Assembly: GCF_964275005.1 (NCBI RefSeq)
Contig: NC_092686.1
Coordinates: 17,994,547-18,058,546, forward strand
Direction of reading: 5' to 3'
DNA length: 64,000 nucleotides
Origin: Diadema setosum
Taxonomy: Eukaryota; Echinodermata; Echinoidea; Diadematoida; Diadematidae
Part shown: positions 21,990-35,100 of the stretch, in pieces
Layout: every line of letters begins with the position of its first letter
How positions within the stretch are numbered: position 1 is the stretch's first letter
Notes under the pieces: model-generated
What the model was told of the DNA's origin: nothing
The model's input: the letters and a program-made list of their open reading frames with translations, nothing else
Databases searched by the model: none
Program-made: the position numbers and the translations under genes

Positions 21990-23187
21990 TAGCCCTAGGA
22001 CGCCAAGTCCGCGTCACCCAAGGACCCACACAAGCTATTGGGCATAAAACTTTGCCTAACCCTAGATCTATGTAATTTGCCTAAATGTCACACATATATT
22101 GGTGTATTAAAAAAAAAAATCACATTTTTATAACCTCTTCATCACTACAACAATTAAAAAGGCCCAGCTTTTATTCTCGTCATGGCTATTTCAGTGGTAG
22201 CCAGGCAGGATGTTGTACGATTGGTATTTGGGGCAGTAAAAAATGGGAGTAAATGAAATTTGATATCTTTTGCCTTGCAAGTCAATCTGTGATGATTGAA
22301 CAATATAAACTCAGGGAGCAGAGCAATCAGTCTTGAGCTACAAGACATGTGAGCTATGTCTACCCAGGCTAAACTCAATAGGCCATACTTGCCTGTTCAT
22401 CTATTTTGACACTGCACCATAATACACAATGGAAAATTAAATTTACCATTTACTTCACCTGTCTTGCTATCGAACATTCAGTTCTTCAGCTTGTTGTTTC
22501 AACATTTCTTTTGATTTTCTTATTCGAGGTAAGCACCTAGTTGTTCATCTACCTATGTACCAAGCCAATGTGTCGGGGCTCAAGATCCTTCGAAAAGACA
22601 GGTAATCGTCATAAAATACAGTTGCACATCGGGCCGCAAAAAATTCAATATTCATTCCCACATGTATCACAGGAGGAGAGATGTGTGTGAAGACCACTTC
22701 ACTCTAGATTTTGAGATAAACTGGCCAAAATCATGGGATACCAGCCTAAAAGACTACACATTTTGGGGGTTCTCTATGTCTCTCATATTGGTTAGAAGCG
22801 TATCCCCATAAAGACTACCAACACAAAGGCAGGGAATATAAAATCAACAAGATGTGAAAACAGAAAGACAACCCTGGTAACATCTGTACTAGAAAATTGG
22901 CAAGCCTTGAAAATCAAGCAAAGGGCAAGTACAGGATACAATGGATCCAGATTCTAGACACTTTGTACTGTATGTGTTATTTGTACCCTCTCATATATCT
23001 TCCACATCCTAATTACATTTCCTTTGAGGTGAAAAAGAATTGATGTTCATGATTTGATTGGTAATCTTGACTACAAAACCATGCTGTACATGTCATGTCA
23101 TGTTGTAAGAGTAAAAACAGAATTGGAACCATTAGAACATTGCATAGCAGTTCAAACTTTTAGCTGAAACATAAACAGTAGTATCTG
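21990..23187. other. 3' flank of RXYLT1
   Basis: No coding signal. A minus-strand AATAAA (complement at 22170-22175) could serve the RXYLT1 transcript about 1 kb past its stop, but this is only a hexamer match. Confidence 0.3.
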
Positions 23188-26100
23188 TCACCTGAACTGA
23201 TACCCTGGAAACAATCCCTGCAATTTACCTAGGAAAATATCCCTCATGGTACCTTTAAACTCCTCATACCATGCAACAAGATCCTGCCGCCTCTGGATAA
23301 CTTCATCCACCGACAGTCTTTGCTGCTCCTTGATGATATTTGGCAACTCGCTCCAGTCCTTGACATAGACGAATGGTGCACCGTGCTCCTTCAGCAATCT
23401 GAATGGGCTGCGCAGGCAGTCCCCTTCGGTTGGGAGGTTCTCCACGACTGGCATGGATCCCAGGGCGCAGGCCTCGTAAATCCGGTAGCACTCTGGGTTC
23501 ATGCCCACAGGACTGAGTGTGAGGTCACTTTGGGTGATGACATTGATGTAGGACTGCAGGCTTGCTTCAGTCTCGTCTGGCTCCCAACTGGTAATGATAC
23601 ATTGTATAAATTCACAAAAGCAAAACCCTTTTATAATTCTGAAAGTGTTCTAACGCAGATCATAGGATGATTGGGATTCTCATCACCTATAGATCACAGG
23701 CCTCATTCATCTAGGAATTTTGTCATTGTGAAATAGCTACATGCAACGCTACATACACATGCACAGCCATCAAATTTAAAAAAAAAAAATATCAATGAAA
23801 TATGCAATCTGATTGGAAAGACCAATTACAGAATTTATATATAAATTTGTGTTCCCACATGAAAGACCAATATCAATCACTACAGAAATTGATAAGAAAA
23901 AGACATCAAAATCTTGAATTTATTTTATCTCCTTTACTCTGGCAAATCATATTTTCATACCAACAGTTTTCAAGACTGATGAATACATGGTGGTGTCTCC
24001 AGCAGCCTGGGTACTACACGTGTTTACTATTCACTTGTGAAGAGAACACTGACGACATATTAGTAAAGGGACAAACATGAAAGTCATTATATAACAAGGA
24101 TTTTCAAGAGGTTCAAAACTGCGAGAAGAGTACTGGATGTGTCCAGCTTGCGTTACTCTCGCCAGCATTTTGGCAATACCTACTGTACAATGTATGATTG
24201 GATCAAAACTGTGTCCGGGGGTATCAAAAACAAAAACAAAAAAATGCTCCAATCACTATAGAGCAGTGCTTCTCAAGTGGGCTGCTAAGCTCTTTAAAAT
24301 GGGCCATGATGTCTTTCCAAAATAAAAATGAAGAAGATTTGTATTTGATGTACATGCAACTGGGCCTCAAAAAACTTCTCAGGAGCCAAAGTGGGCCTTG
24401 GTAAAAAAAAAAGGTGCGTGTATAAAATCTACATCAAAATATTCACCATGCAATTCTAAATGCGAAAGTTGGTATAGGACACCATCTCCCTGTGGATGCC
24501 TGCCGTATGACTTCCAAATCCAGTCTTGTAAGAGAGTGGTAGTCATATTGCCATTTGTCAGTTTGCTTGCTTACATTTCGTTGAGTCAAAAAGTGAACAT
24601 TCTACACAAAAGTTCATTCAAATCTGCCGATTTAACATTTATATTTCAGCACAAGTGTTTTGACCTATCGACATCACATATTGTTTTGACTTGAAAGATC
24701 AGAAATGCAGTAACCTGAACTTTTTATAAAGAATCACAAAATGAGTATAAATATAATTTGTGGTTGGAGCACCCCCTGTCCACCTATGCATCAACTGATG
24801 GCACCCTGATCCCTTTAAAAATTGCTGGAATTGGAAATAATCATCTAGCATGGATTAGTTTACTGGGTATACCTAGGGTCTTTAATCACATACAGTGGAA
24901 ATTTCTCAAAGTGCAACAGCTTACTTTTTTCGGGTTTTCATGTAGCAGTAGTTCTGGAGTTGATGACTGGCCATGATTCTCGACAGCCGTTCACGTGATG
25001 AACCGGGATAGACTGTGCCCATGAAATTACACAGATAGTGTCGTGGAGAAGCCAGGTGCAGCTGACTGCTATTGACCACAGGAAAGCCACGGTACCTTAG
25101 ATATACAAGCAGAGGGAACTTGATATAACGGAGGTCAGGATCCACCCATTTTCCTCATAGCCAAGATCTCGTAATATCAACAAGCACGAAACACATTGTG
25201 CATGCATGTGGTGCAACTGTCACATTAGAATACAAATAATGCACAGATGAGAGTGCGTTAGGGGAGATATGGTGCATTCAAAAATATTTTGAATGGTGCT
25301 ACATACCCGAGGCACAGCCAAGTGCATGTTACACAACACTGAATATCTGAGTGTGCTGCATTTCCATAAACAAAGTTCAGTGGGCTACACACTGGTAAAC
25401 AGAAACGCAGCATTGCACAAGACATCAATAGTAATGACGGCAAAGTGGATGTGCCGAGCATGGTTTTTATGGTCATATAGGCATTGGAAATTTGTTGTGG
25501 TGTTGTTGGGAAGTTACAAAATTCAGCTTGTTACAGCAGCCTTTTTTTTTGGGGGGGGGTTACAGCCGATCTCATAAGAGTAGCTCAGTACAATGACTGG
25601 TGTGGAAGAAGACTTGTAAGCAGACATTTCCTCGGAACATTTGATATATCTTTATCACAGCTTGCTAGAACAAATTTCTCTTGTACAATGGAATTTCACA
25701 CCATCAGAGAGACATTAGTGGATCATTTTTTTTCTATGAAATTCATATGGCAAAACTTAACAGATTTTAAAACTTCTAAATACAAATACCAATCATGTTG
25801 TTTGAAAAACATACTACCGAGTATCCATCAGTTCTTACATTCTCATCACCCCAGAAACATTCTTTCCCGATTATCTTCAGCAGTACAGGACATTCAAATC
25901 CACATTTACCAATGATTCCATGTACTGGTAAAATGTTTGCCATCACTTACGTTGCCACACCCAAGGGCCACTGCAGAATGTCTCGTCCATTCACTATTGT
26001 GGTGTCATAAACAATAAAGAGTAGGTCTAATCTTCCTCCATTGCTCTTCATGTAAGGCAAGACCCAGTCATTCTGGCACTGTTCGTTGCCTATCAGCATG

Positions 26101-29100
26101 AGCACAACTCGGGCTAGTCTCGGGTAGGATTCCAGATGGTCCAGCCAGGTCTTGGTGTGGTAAACTGTGTCCCGGGATCGTCCATTCAAAATGAGGACTA
26201 CATTTTCTGCATCCTGGGGAACTTTTTCAGGCATTACACCATCACCATGTCTCATTCTGAAACATTAACACAAAAGATGAACACATCAAAATACACAAGC
26301 TCTTCTTCATTTACAAGAATATAAGCTAAGCTCTCAAAATAAAAAAAATAAAAAATACAAACTTTGGTAGTATTGTGAAAACCTTCTGATATTCGCAATG
26401 CTTAATCTCTCTGCTTAAAGGGGAATTCCATTCTAATATGTTGCTTTGTATGAAAACAGAAAAATCAGGAGCAGATCAGTAACAAGAGACCCGCGGGTCT
26501 AGCGCTCACCCGAGTATCGCAAGTTCACCTTTCACGCAATCACTAATCTAAATTATTCACAGCTCTACTAAAATTTGACCAGGCATTCTCAAGCAGAAGA
26601 TGAAAATGTATAATAAGGGCCCAAATTTTTTAAGATTCCTTCATTTGGGGGGATTAGGGGCCCCCTGGGGCCCTCTGGGTGGGGCATGGTGCCCATTTTG
26701 ATAAATTGAGATCCTTACCCCCTAACGATGCTACCTGCCAAGTTTGACAAAAATCCATCATAAGGTTTTCAGGAAGAAGATGAAAATGTACAATTCAAGC
26801 CCCCATTTGGACCTTCCCAAGCCCCCCCCCCCCCCCCTGCCCCCAAGAGGGGCACCCCTGGATCTGCTATTAACAAAATTGAAACTACAGCCATTAATGT
26901 ACTCATAGTATTATCTTAGCTCTATAACTTCTGATTCTAGAGAAGATTTTTAAAGATTCCTTCATTTTGGGGGGTTTGGGCCCCCTGGGGGCCCCCTGGG
27001 TGGGGCATGGTGCCCATTTTAACAAATTGAGATCCTAACCCCCTAGGGATGCTACCTGCCAAGTTTGGTGAAAATGGGTCATGGGGTTCTCAAGAAGAAA
27101 ATGAAAATGTATAATTTAGGCCCCATTAGGACCCCTCCCCACCCCCCTCCCCTGGGTCCCAAGGGGGGCACCCCTGATTCTGCCATGAACAAACTTGAAA
27201 CTACAGTCATCAATGTACTAACTCATAGTATTAACTTAGTTCTATCACTTCTGGTTCTAGAGAAGAAGATTTTTACAGATTCCTTAATTTTGGGGGTTTG
27301 GGCCCCCTGGGGGCCCCCTGGGTGGGGCATGGTACCCATTTTAACAAACTGAGTTCCTAACCCCCTAGGGATGCTACCTGCCAAGTTTGATGAAAATCGG
27401 TCATGGGGTTTTCAAGAAGATGAAAATGTAAAAAGTTTACGCACGACGCACGCCGGACGAAGGGCGATCACAATAGCTCACTTGAGCCTTTGGCTCAGGT
27501 GAGCTAAAAATGTGGGGGAAAAAAAATTAAACACCAAAATTATGAACTAATAAGTTTAAGAGAGTAAGACAAATTGGCAATTCTAAGGTGGGCGTTGAGC
27601 AGTTCTCAATTTTTGTACACATAATTTCACTAATTCTCATTTTGCTCAAATATTTTCACAGACCTTATTTGAGGACATAAAAAAACATCTTGCATTTAAA
27701 TGTCTCATTGTATATGATCAAGAACAGAAGAAAAATAAGAATTTGTGATTTTTAGAGTACAAACAGAATGGAGAGCTGCTCAACACCTATGTCACAGAGT
27801 TGGTAAGTTGTTTTGCCTTCTATACTTTATTGGTTCAGGACTTTTTTGTGTGTATCTATTTCCCCCCCCCCCCCAAAAAAAAAAAAAAAAAAAAAAAAAA
27901 TCACTGATTTTCTTTTCTGATTTTTCTGTTTAGATGCAATGCACCATATCAGGATGGACTTCCCCTTTAAAAGAAATCAGCATGGAGAAAGATGAGGATT
28001 CCAAAATTCCATTTTTCACGAAAAATACATGTATTTTCCTAACGTGTTCCTGACATGGAATATGTGTTAAACTTGAGGGTAATATCATTCCTCCTGCTTT
28101 CTAAAAGAGGCAAGTCAAATTGCTCTTTCATTATGCTACAAAAGTGAAAATACATTGAATTTTATTTTTATTTTCTTTATATTGCCGTCCATACTGAGGT
28201 CATGAAGTATTGCAGTCTCCTTATCCAGCGATGATGGCACCAAAACTTTTGAATCCATTGCCCGATTTTCCTCAAACTTTCACTAATATGTTCTAGTATT
28301 GCTGTTTTCACTCAGTCCATATCTACTACATATTTGGACTTTGGTTTCCTTTAACCTGTGAAGGACGGACCGATTTTGCTATAACACACATTTCTCAGAG
28401 ACACCTGCCCGAGTATACTTGGGACTTGTTTTCAACGGGTTAATACCTTGATTTACACAAGGGTGTCGGGATTGGATGGCATTTATAGTTTCTCACTAAG
28501 ACTTCTCACAAAATAGAGATAAAATAATGATAAATTTCCACCAAAATCTTGTGTGTGTTTGCACACTATAAAAATTTACACAATTAAACTGACTGCATAC
28601 CAATCTTCCTAATATTGCCCCCTTTGATTTTTTACTTCACCAGCGAGAAGTGGCAAATTTCATCAGTAAAAAGTGAAAGGAGCAAGATGTAGGTACGTCA
28701 TTATGGACATTATATACGGGAAGATATATGCCACCACTCAATTCTGCTGCATTATCATCGTAGTTGACGGCAAATTGCGTATCAACAGCTTTTCTGTTTC
28801 TTACAAAATCATACATGCACACAAAATACTACCATCACATTGACCTTCCAAGACAAAGTTTACAAACATATGGCTTGGAAACCAATGCCAAGAGCTTCCT
28901 TTTACCCATTTACAAGATGCAACTTTTGATATGTTCCATTAAGAAAAAATGTGCTGCACACAAAATTTTACAGCAAATCGATTTATTTTTGTCTGGGTGC
29001 CAAAGTCACATTCTGAGCCTAACATCATTTTACCATCCACCCAATTTCTTTGAGGGTTTACTTGAATGTTGAAGGTGACAAATCCAAATCTGGATGATGC

Positions 29101-32100
29101 AAATCTTGCATCCTCGAGAGCTTTGAGATATTCAAAATGGCTACCAATATAGCCGGCAAAAATATGAAATTCCTAGATATATTCCCTTATAAATGGTGAA
29201 AAATTACAAAGAAACATGTTTTTAACCTATTTCAAGCATGCTGAATCTGAATCCAGATGATGCAACTTTTGAATCCCCAAGGATTTTGAAATATTCAAAA
29301 TGGCTGCCGAAAATAAATTCCGATATATTCCCTTAAAAATAATGAAAATCTAAAATATTTGATGGTTTCACCCATTTTCAAGGTTGCTGGATTTGAATGG
29401 GTATTGCGAATCTTGCCCTCTAACGGGGGTTTCCAGATATCCAAAATGGTCAACAAAAATTCAAATCTTGGTGTATTTACTTATGATGAAAAACTGAAAA
29501 TAAATTGACAAGTTCATCCTACTTCAAGGGTGTTAAATCCACATCTGGTCACAGCAAAATTGCAAAATCCAAGATAGCCATCAAGAATTGAAATCCCAAA
29601 ATTTATACCCTTATAAACAATGAATAACTTGAAAATTTATGGGTTTAAAATTTACTCCATTTCAAGGGTGCTATATCAACATCTGGTTGATGTAACTCTT
29701 GCATCCTTGAGGGTTTTAAGATGGTGAAGATTTTTGATGGCCATATTTGTAGTCTTCTTTGGAAAAAGCAAGGGCACTAGCACTGAAAGTTATTAGCACC
29801 TACATTTTTTAATTACAATTTCATTCTGAATTTGAATAAAATCCAAGAAATGTGGCCAGTGTTGCTCACACAAATGGGATGGTGTGGTGGCACTGGCCAT
29901 GGCAGCATAACATTGCTAAATCCAAAGTATCCTCTGGGATAGCAGTACCCAGGGGATACAATAAAATAGATTAACAAATTTAAAGAATATAAATATGCAA
30001 AATGAGCATCCATTAACTCCAAGCAGCCTTGGCTGATCTCTCTTTCACCTACCTACACTGACCCCATCCAACCTACAGCATCAAGCTTTATCAGGCCTCT
30101 CTTATAATGAAATATTAAAATATCTCTAAATTCAGAATAAAGTTCTTGATGTTAAATATCATGGCACCAAAGTAAATCAAAGAAAAATTGTCTAAAGACT
30201 CGAGTAGTTTAACTTTACTACAGAAACCAGGATGGTGCTATACCTTGCTCACACATGTGGCTCATGGATTGACTCCCAAGACAAAATTAAGAATAAATTT
30301 TAAATAATTCCCGATGTGCTGAGCCAAGCTCATCCGTAGTATGAATCCAGGTTTGGGGTTAAATTAAGTGAGATGGGAAATGATTCAATCATAATGGTGT
30401 CTATCATACTTATTCCTTAAAACCTCATTCTGCCACTCAACTTTGTCAAATGAATTATCTGGAGCTCCCATTTGGATAGAGTAAACAATTTAAAGTTAGT
30501 CTACATCCACCAAAATAAATTAAAACTTCTTTCTCTTACATCTTGGGACAACTAAACAAAGCAATTTCAAAAACCAGTGAACTGCCTGTTTAATTGGCAA
30601 AAACTTCACATTGGACTGGCCTTTTTTGTCATTTTTAAATCTATCCCAAATGAATTTATACTGTAAAATCTAATGTGCTTAATTCATCTCCATAAAATCT
30701 TCCCCAAAATTATACCTGCTAAACTAAATAGAGTAAAATATCCCGTTTGCGGCAGTTTAAGCATTGTTAAGGGTTTTTCGAACTTGTAAACAAATCAGTC
30801 AAATTATTTTCAACCATTTCATATATCATAGACAAGATTATTAATTTACGCGATTGTTTTCATAAAAGAAATTTACCATTGACCAACGCAGTTTTCATGA
30901 TTTACCAAGGCAAAACCCGGCACAATTTTCGCCGATAAGGGCGATATGCGACGTAGTATTTCTGCTTGCGGCACGATGTGCAATCCCTATGCAATACGCG
31001 CGTGCTCCGCGATCTTTAGCTGAACACCTTCACGTCTCGCGAACATTGCGTAAGCGCCAATTCCCATTGCGAAAGCACGTGAAAATAGCGGGCGCACATG
31101 CATTGGCCGCAAACAAGATCGCAATTCTGGCGGTGTTGTTGTCTTTCTCGTGTTTTTCTCATTTTTTTCGATGGTGACATCCACTTTCTGAAAAAAATGG
31201 CGGCCCACATCGGCTTGCGAAAGTTCTATTTTACATGAGGATATGTTTTCAAAATCCATGAACATCGAGAAAACGACAAAAAATCCAGTTTCTTGGACCA
31301 TTGTTTCTTAACTGTTCTGTTAAGAAGTACCGAAAATTTCATTTTGGATGCGATATGTTGTCATTTAGGTGAGAAAATTTCACTTTCGTCAGAGATCATT
31401 CCCATTTTATCGGTTGGTTTTTGTTGATTGCTAGTGTGTTAGTATATGTGTAGTGTGCATGTAACAGTGCAGTGCTGTGTTTAGCGGTATATTAAACGGT
31501 TTACCGTGTATGTTGTACCTGCCGCGAACGGCTGCACGGCCGCATACTGCCGCAGTTACTCTATAATTAAGCTATGCAGTTGTGTCCATACCTTGACCAT
31601 TACTTTGATATGAACTGCTCAATAACCGAAATCAAATGTTTATCACATTTGCAATTTCTAACGAACACTTGCGACAACACAAATTTCCCAAATTTCTCCT
31701 TGTGTAAGATGGAGAAATAGGGAGTTTATACCTTAAAACAGAACAAACCTCATGTAATTTATAAGTGTCTCTTGATTGACCAAGTTAAGAATTTATCCCC
31801 ATTTCCTGCCCCAATCATACTGTCTAGATATACGACCAGTCCAATCCAAACCCTATGAACACTTCCCAGCTTTATAGTCTCATATCCTTTTATTAACAAG
31901 ACCATCAAACCTCCAATGAAACTTCCATTCAGAACCCAACCATCTTTGTTATTACTTTGGTTAATCTCTACTCAATAGTTAATCCTTCCCTTTGTCCTCA
32001 ATCAAGTTTAAGTAAATTCAAACCAACTGTGTTTACAATTCCCACCACCAGTCCCTTACACAGTACTGTTCAATGAACTTATAATCTCCACATCATAGAC

Positions 32101-35100
32101 CCTCTCCTACTAATCTCTTAACTTCTATCCATGTCCCTATAAATCTTATGCTTCTAGAGTTGAGGAAGCAATCTTACTCCGGCCCCGACTCTGTTCGGTC
32201 ATGTGCCAAGAAGGAGTGGAACAGTATTCTTTATATATACTACCGACAATATTCTCTTGTCAATGTCATGCACCATTCTGGAATTCCTGATTATTATATC
32301 TAATAAACTAAACTGTATATCTTGGAACCATCACCTTGTCTCCTGCATTAACTAATGTTCGACTGTGGCTTGACATCGTATACTATAGTTGAGAGTGCAC
32401 ACCACGCTACCAACACCATAAAACCAGCACTCTTACAGTGGTGGCAGCGGTAAACTGGGGCCATCGCTTCCCGCTCGGAGATCGAACTTGTGAGTTCATC
32501 TTTCTACATTATATCAACATTGCTGCCCTGGTGTTTTTGGAGAATCCTGTTTCACACCTTTACCTTGTGAGCTGCCGGATTCCATTGCATTTCTCGTGGG
32601 TAATGGTCAGCTCCTAAAAACTGCACTCGGTGGACGCTTTGCTGTTTGTGACTTTACCATATACAATCGTCATATGCATACAGAACTCAAGTTTCTACAT
32701 TGCGTTGTGGATGCCTGCGCTCTTCCTTTACCAGTTTCTATGACATCCTTCATACCTGCACTACCTCTGCCCTCTTCTTTTTCTTGGAACGTCCATCGCT
32801 AGTGGCCTGCCCAGTTATATCTACTTTGTCATCGAATCCTGTGCTGGTGTGAGATGCTTCATCCTATCTGATGTCATTGTACCCTATATCATCTTCTTCT
32901 GTCTTGCTCACGGCCTGTCTTCAGCTCATTGGCGTATCTACCTGATCAGGATCTCCACTACCTCCATATCTTTTATCAGACGGCGTCCATGTTGGTTCCT
33001 CCTACACGTGTCCTCCAGATTCTCCACATCCCTGCATAATAATTCCAGTTCTAAATGGTTGCAGCTAAGTTCACTGATTGAGTTATTTTTTTTTAATTTG
33101 GGACTCTGAACACTATCATTCCCACCCCCTCGTTTGCATTCGAATTGCATTGGAATTTTCTTGAACCATATCATGTTGATCCCTGAATCAATTCATCTAC
33201 ACAACACACTGTGTTGTAGATACACTTAATAATTGTAACATTTTTTTTTCTTGAATTCCTTGAGGTAACGTGCCCTGATTGACATTTTTGTGTTACCATT
33301 GTGTAAATAACATTTAGATATTTTTTTGCCATCTTATTTGTAGTTGGTGTTCTTATCTTTAGTTGGCTGTTTTTCCCCTCATTGTCCTTCTTTTCCCGGT
33401 ACTTTTTTTTCAACACAATGTATTCTTCCCGGGATCATAATTACTCTCGAGAACGATCTCACAGTTTTCGACCCCATTCACCTTCCTATCATTCCTATCG
33501 CTCCCCCTATCATTCCCGTTCTCCCTCCCCGGAGCGCCATTCATCCTACTCCCATTCTCGTTCACACTATCGCCCTCGTTCTCCTTCTCGTGGCTATAGT
33601 TCTTCCTATTCCCGACATCATCGCTATCACTCGCGTTCTCCTTCCCCTGATCATTACTCTGACTACTCTAACCAGTCCATCTCTTCAACCAGTCGGTGTG
33701 GTTACGATCATCGTTATGATGATTCAAGTCATTATCGCTATGGCCCCCATACATTCTCTCCAACCTCCACCAGACTTCATTCTTCACCTCCACCTCCACA
33801 TGATACCCACGGTGTGAGAAAGCTTTCTTCTCCACCCCCGCCTCCTTCTCCTGGTGGTCATTACAAAGGTGGCCATGACGATTTACCTGTATCTTCATCT
33901 TTCCCTTCAACAATAGACAGAGGTCATAATCCATCCCCTCCCTCATCTCCATCACCAGATATACCGATTGAAGTAGCTTCACTTCCGTCATCGGCATCAG
34001 CATGTGCCGATTCATCGTCAATTTCATCTCCTCCCTCTCCTCCCGCACCTCCTACTAACCTGTCCTCCTTTTTTAGTGTTCTGTTAGAACATGGTGTACG
34101 CCTTCATCAGGCTCAGCACCAGAATCTAATCATCCGGCAGGTCGCTGCCTGGATCCGTTCTGGATATGTACCCCCAAAATCGGCCATCCCTCATTACGAG
34201 GAATGCTTGTTCAAGTTCCGGCATCAGTTTGAACGTTTCATAATTCGTGATGGATTGTTGTATCGGCGGAAGAGACATCCGTCTGGAATAATGATAGAAC
34301 AGGTTGTCATTCCCTATTCTGTGATCCCTACTGTCCTGTCTGTCATGCATACTTCCATGTCAGCTCTTCACTTCGGTACAGCCAAAACAATTGAGCTTAT
34401 CGAAGGGCTCTGCTACTGGCATGGGATGCGCAAAGACATTGCGCACCTCTGCTCTCACTGTGAGGCCTGTAATTCATATCGCACCTCAGTTTTCCCGCCT
34501 CCCTCACTACCACAAACATGTGCAGTGATTTCCCACCCCTCATCCCCATCTCCCCCAACTCCAATCCGATCTCTGAAGTGCACTCTTCCCATCTCTAGCC
34601 CACTTTCCCCTCTTTCTATTGACTGCGACATTCTTCCCCTAGCCTCTGACTCCGATGCCCCTACATCATCTTCCACTGGGACTGATTCGGACAGTTCCAC
34701 CCCTTTCTCCACCTCTTCTCCTCTTAATTTGCCCGACTACCAACCCCCTCTTCAAGCTCACTGTACTGTTTCCTCGCAAACCCACACATTTCAGCCCTTT
34801 CCCCCATCTCTGCCCCATTCTCACTATCCTCAGCCGTCGCCCAACCACTTCACGAATTGGGACTCTGTGGTCCCCTCTCACATGTCCATTGCCTCATCAC
34901 ACTTCTTTTATGATGCACATGCTGTGGTCCATGCCGATAGTGTTCGGACACACGGCGGTCAGCTTCCTAATCCCCAAACTGATTATGATCCATCATAATT
35001 TCTGATCTCATTTTTGCGACAGAATGTAATGAAGGCTATTTTTCTTTTACTTCCAAATTTCAAATTTCAGGATTCTCATTAATTATTTACGCATCATTGA

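Noticed and set aside
21795-22075. A telomere
   Set aside because: Only a handful of CTAACCC repeats with ordinary sequence on both sides; at most an interstitial telomere-like stretch.
33668-34881. Minus-strand ORFs in the LTR element
   Set aside because: Shadows of the long Ser/Pro-rich plus-strand frame; low-complexity sequence keeps the opposite strand open by chance.
33418-34998. Host SR-type splicing factor
   Set aside because: It lies between matching LTRs, downstream of a primer-binding site, lacks introns and carries an integrase-type zinc module, so it belongs to the LTR element.
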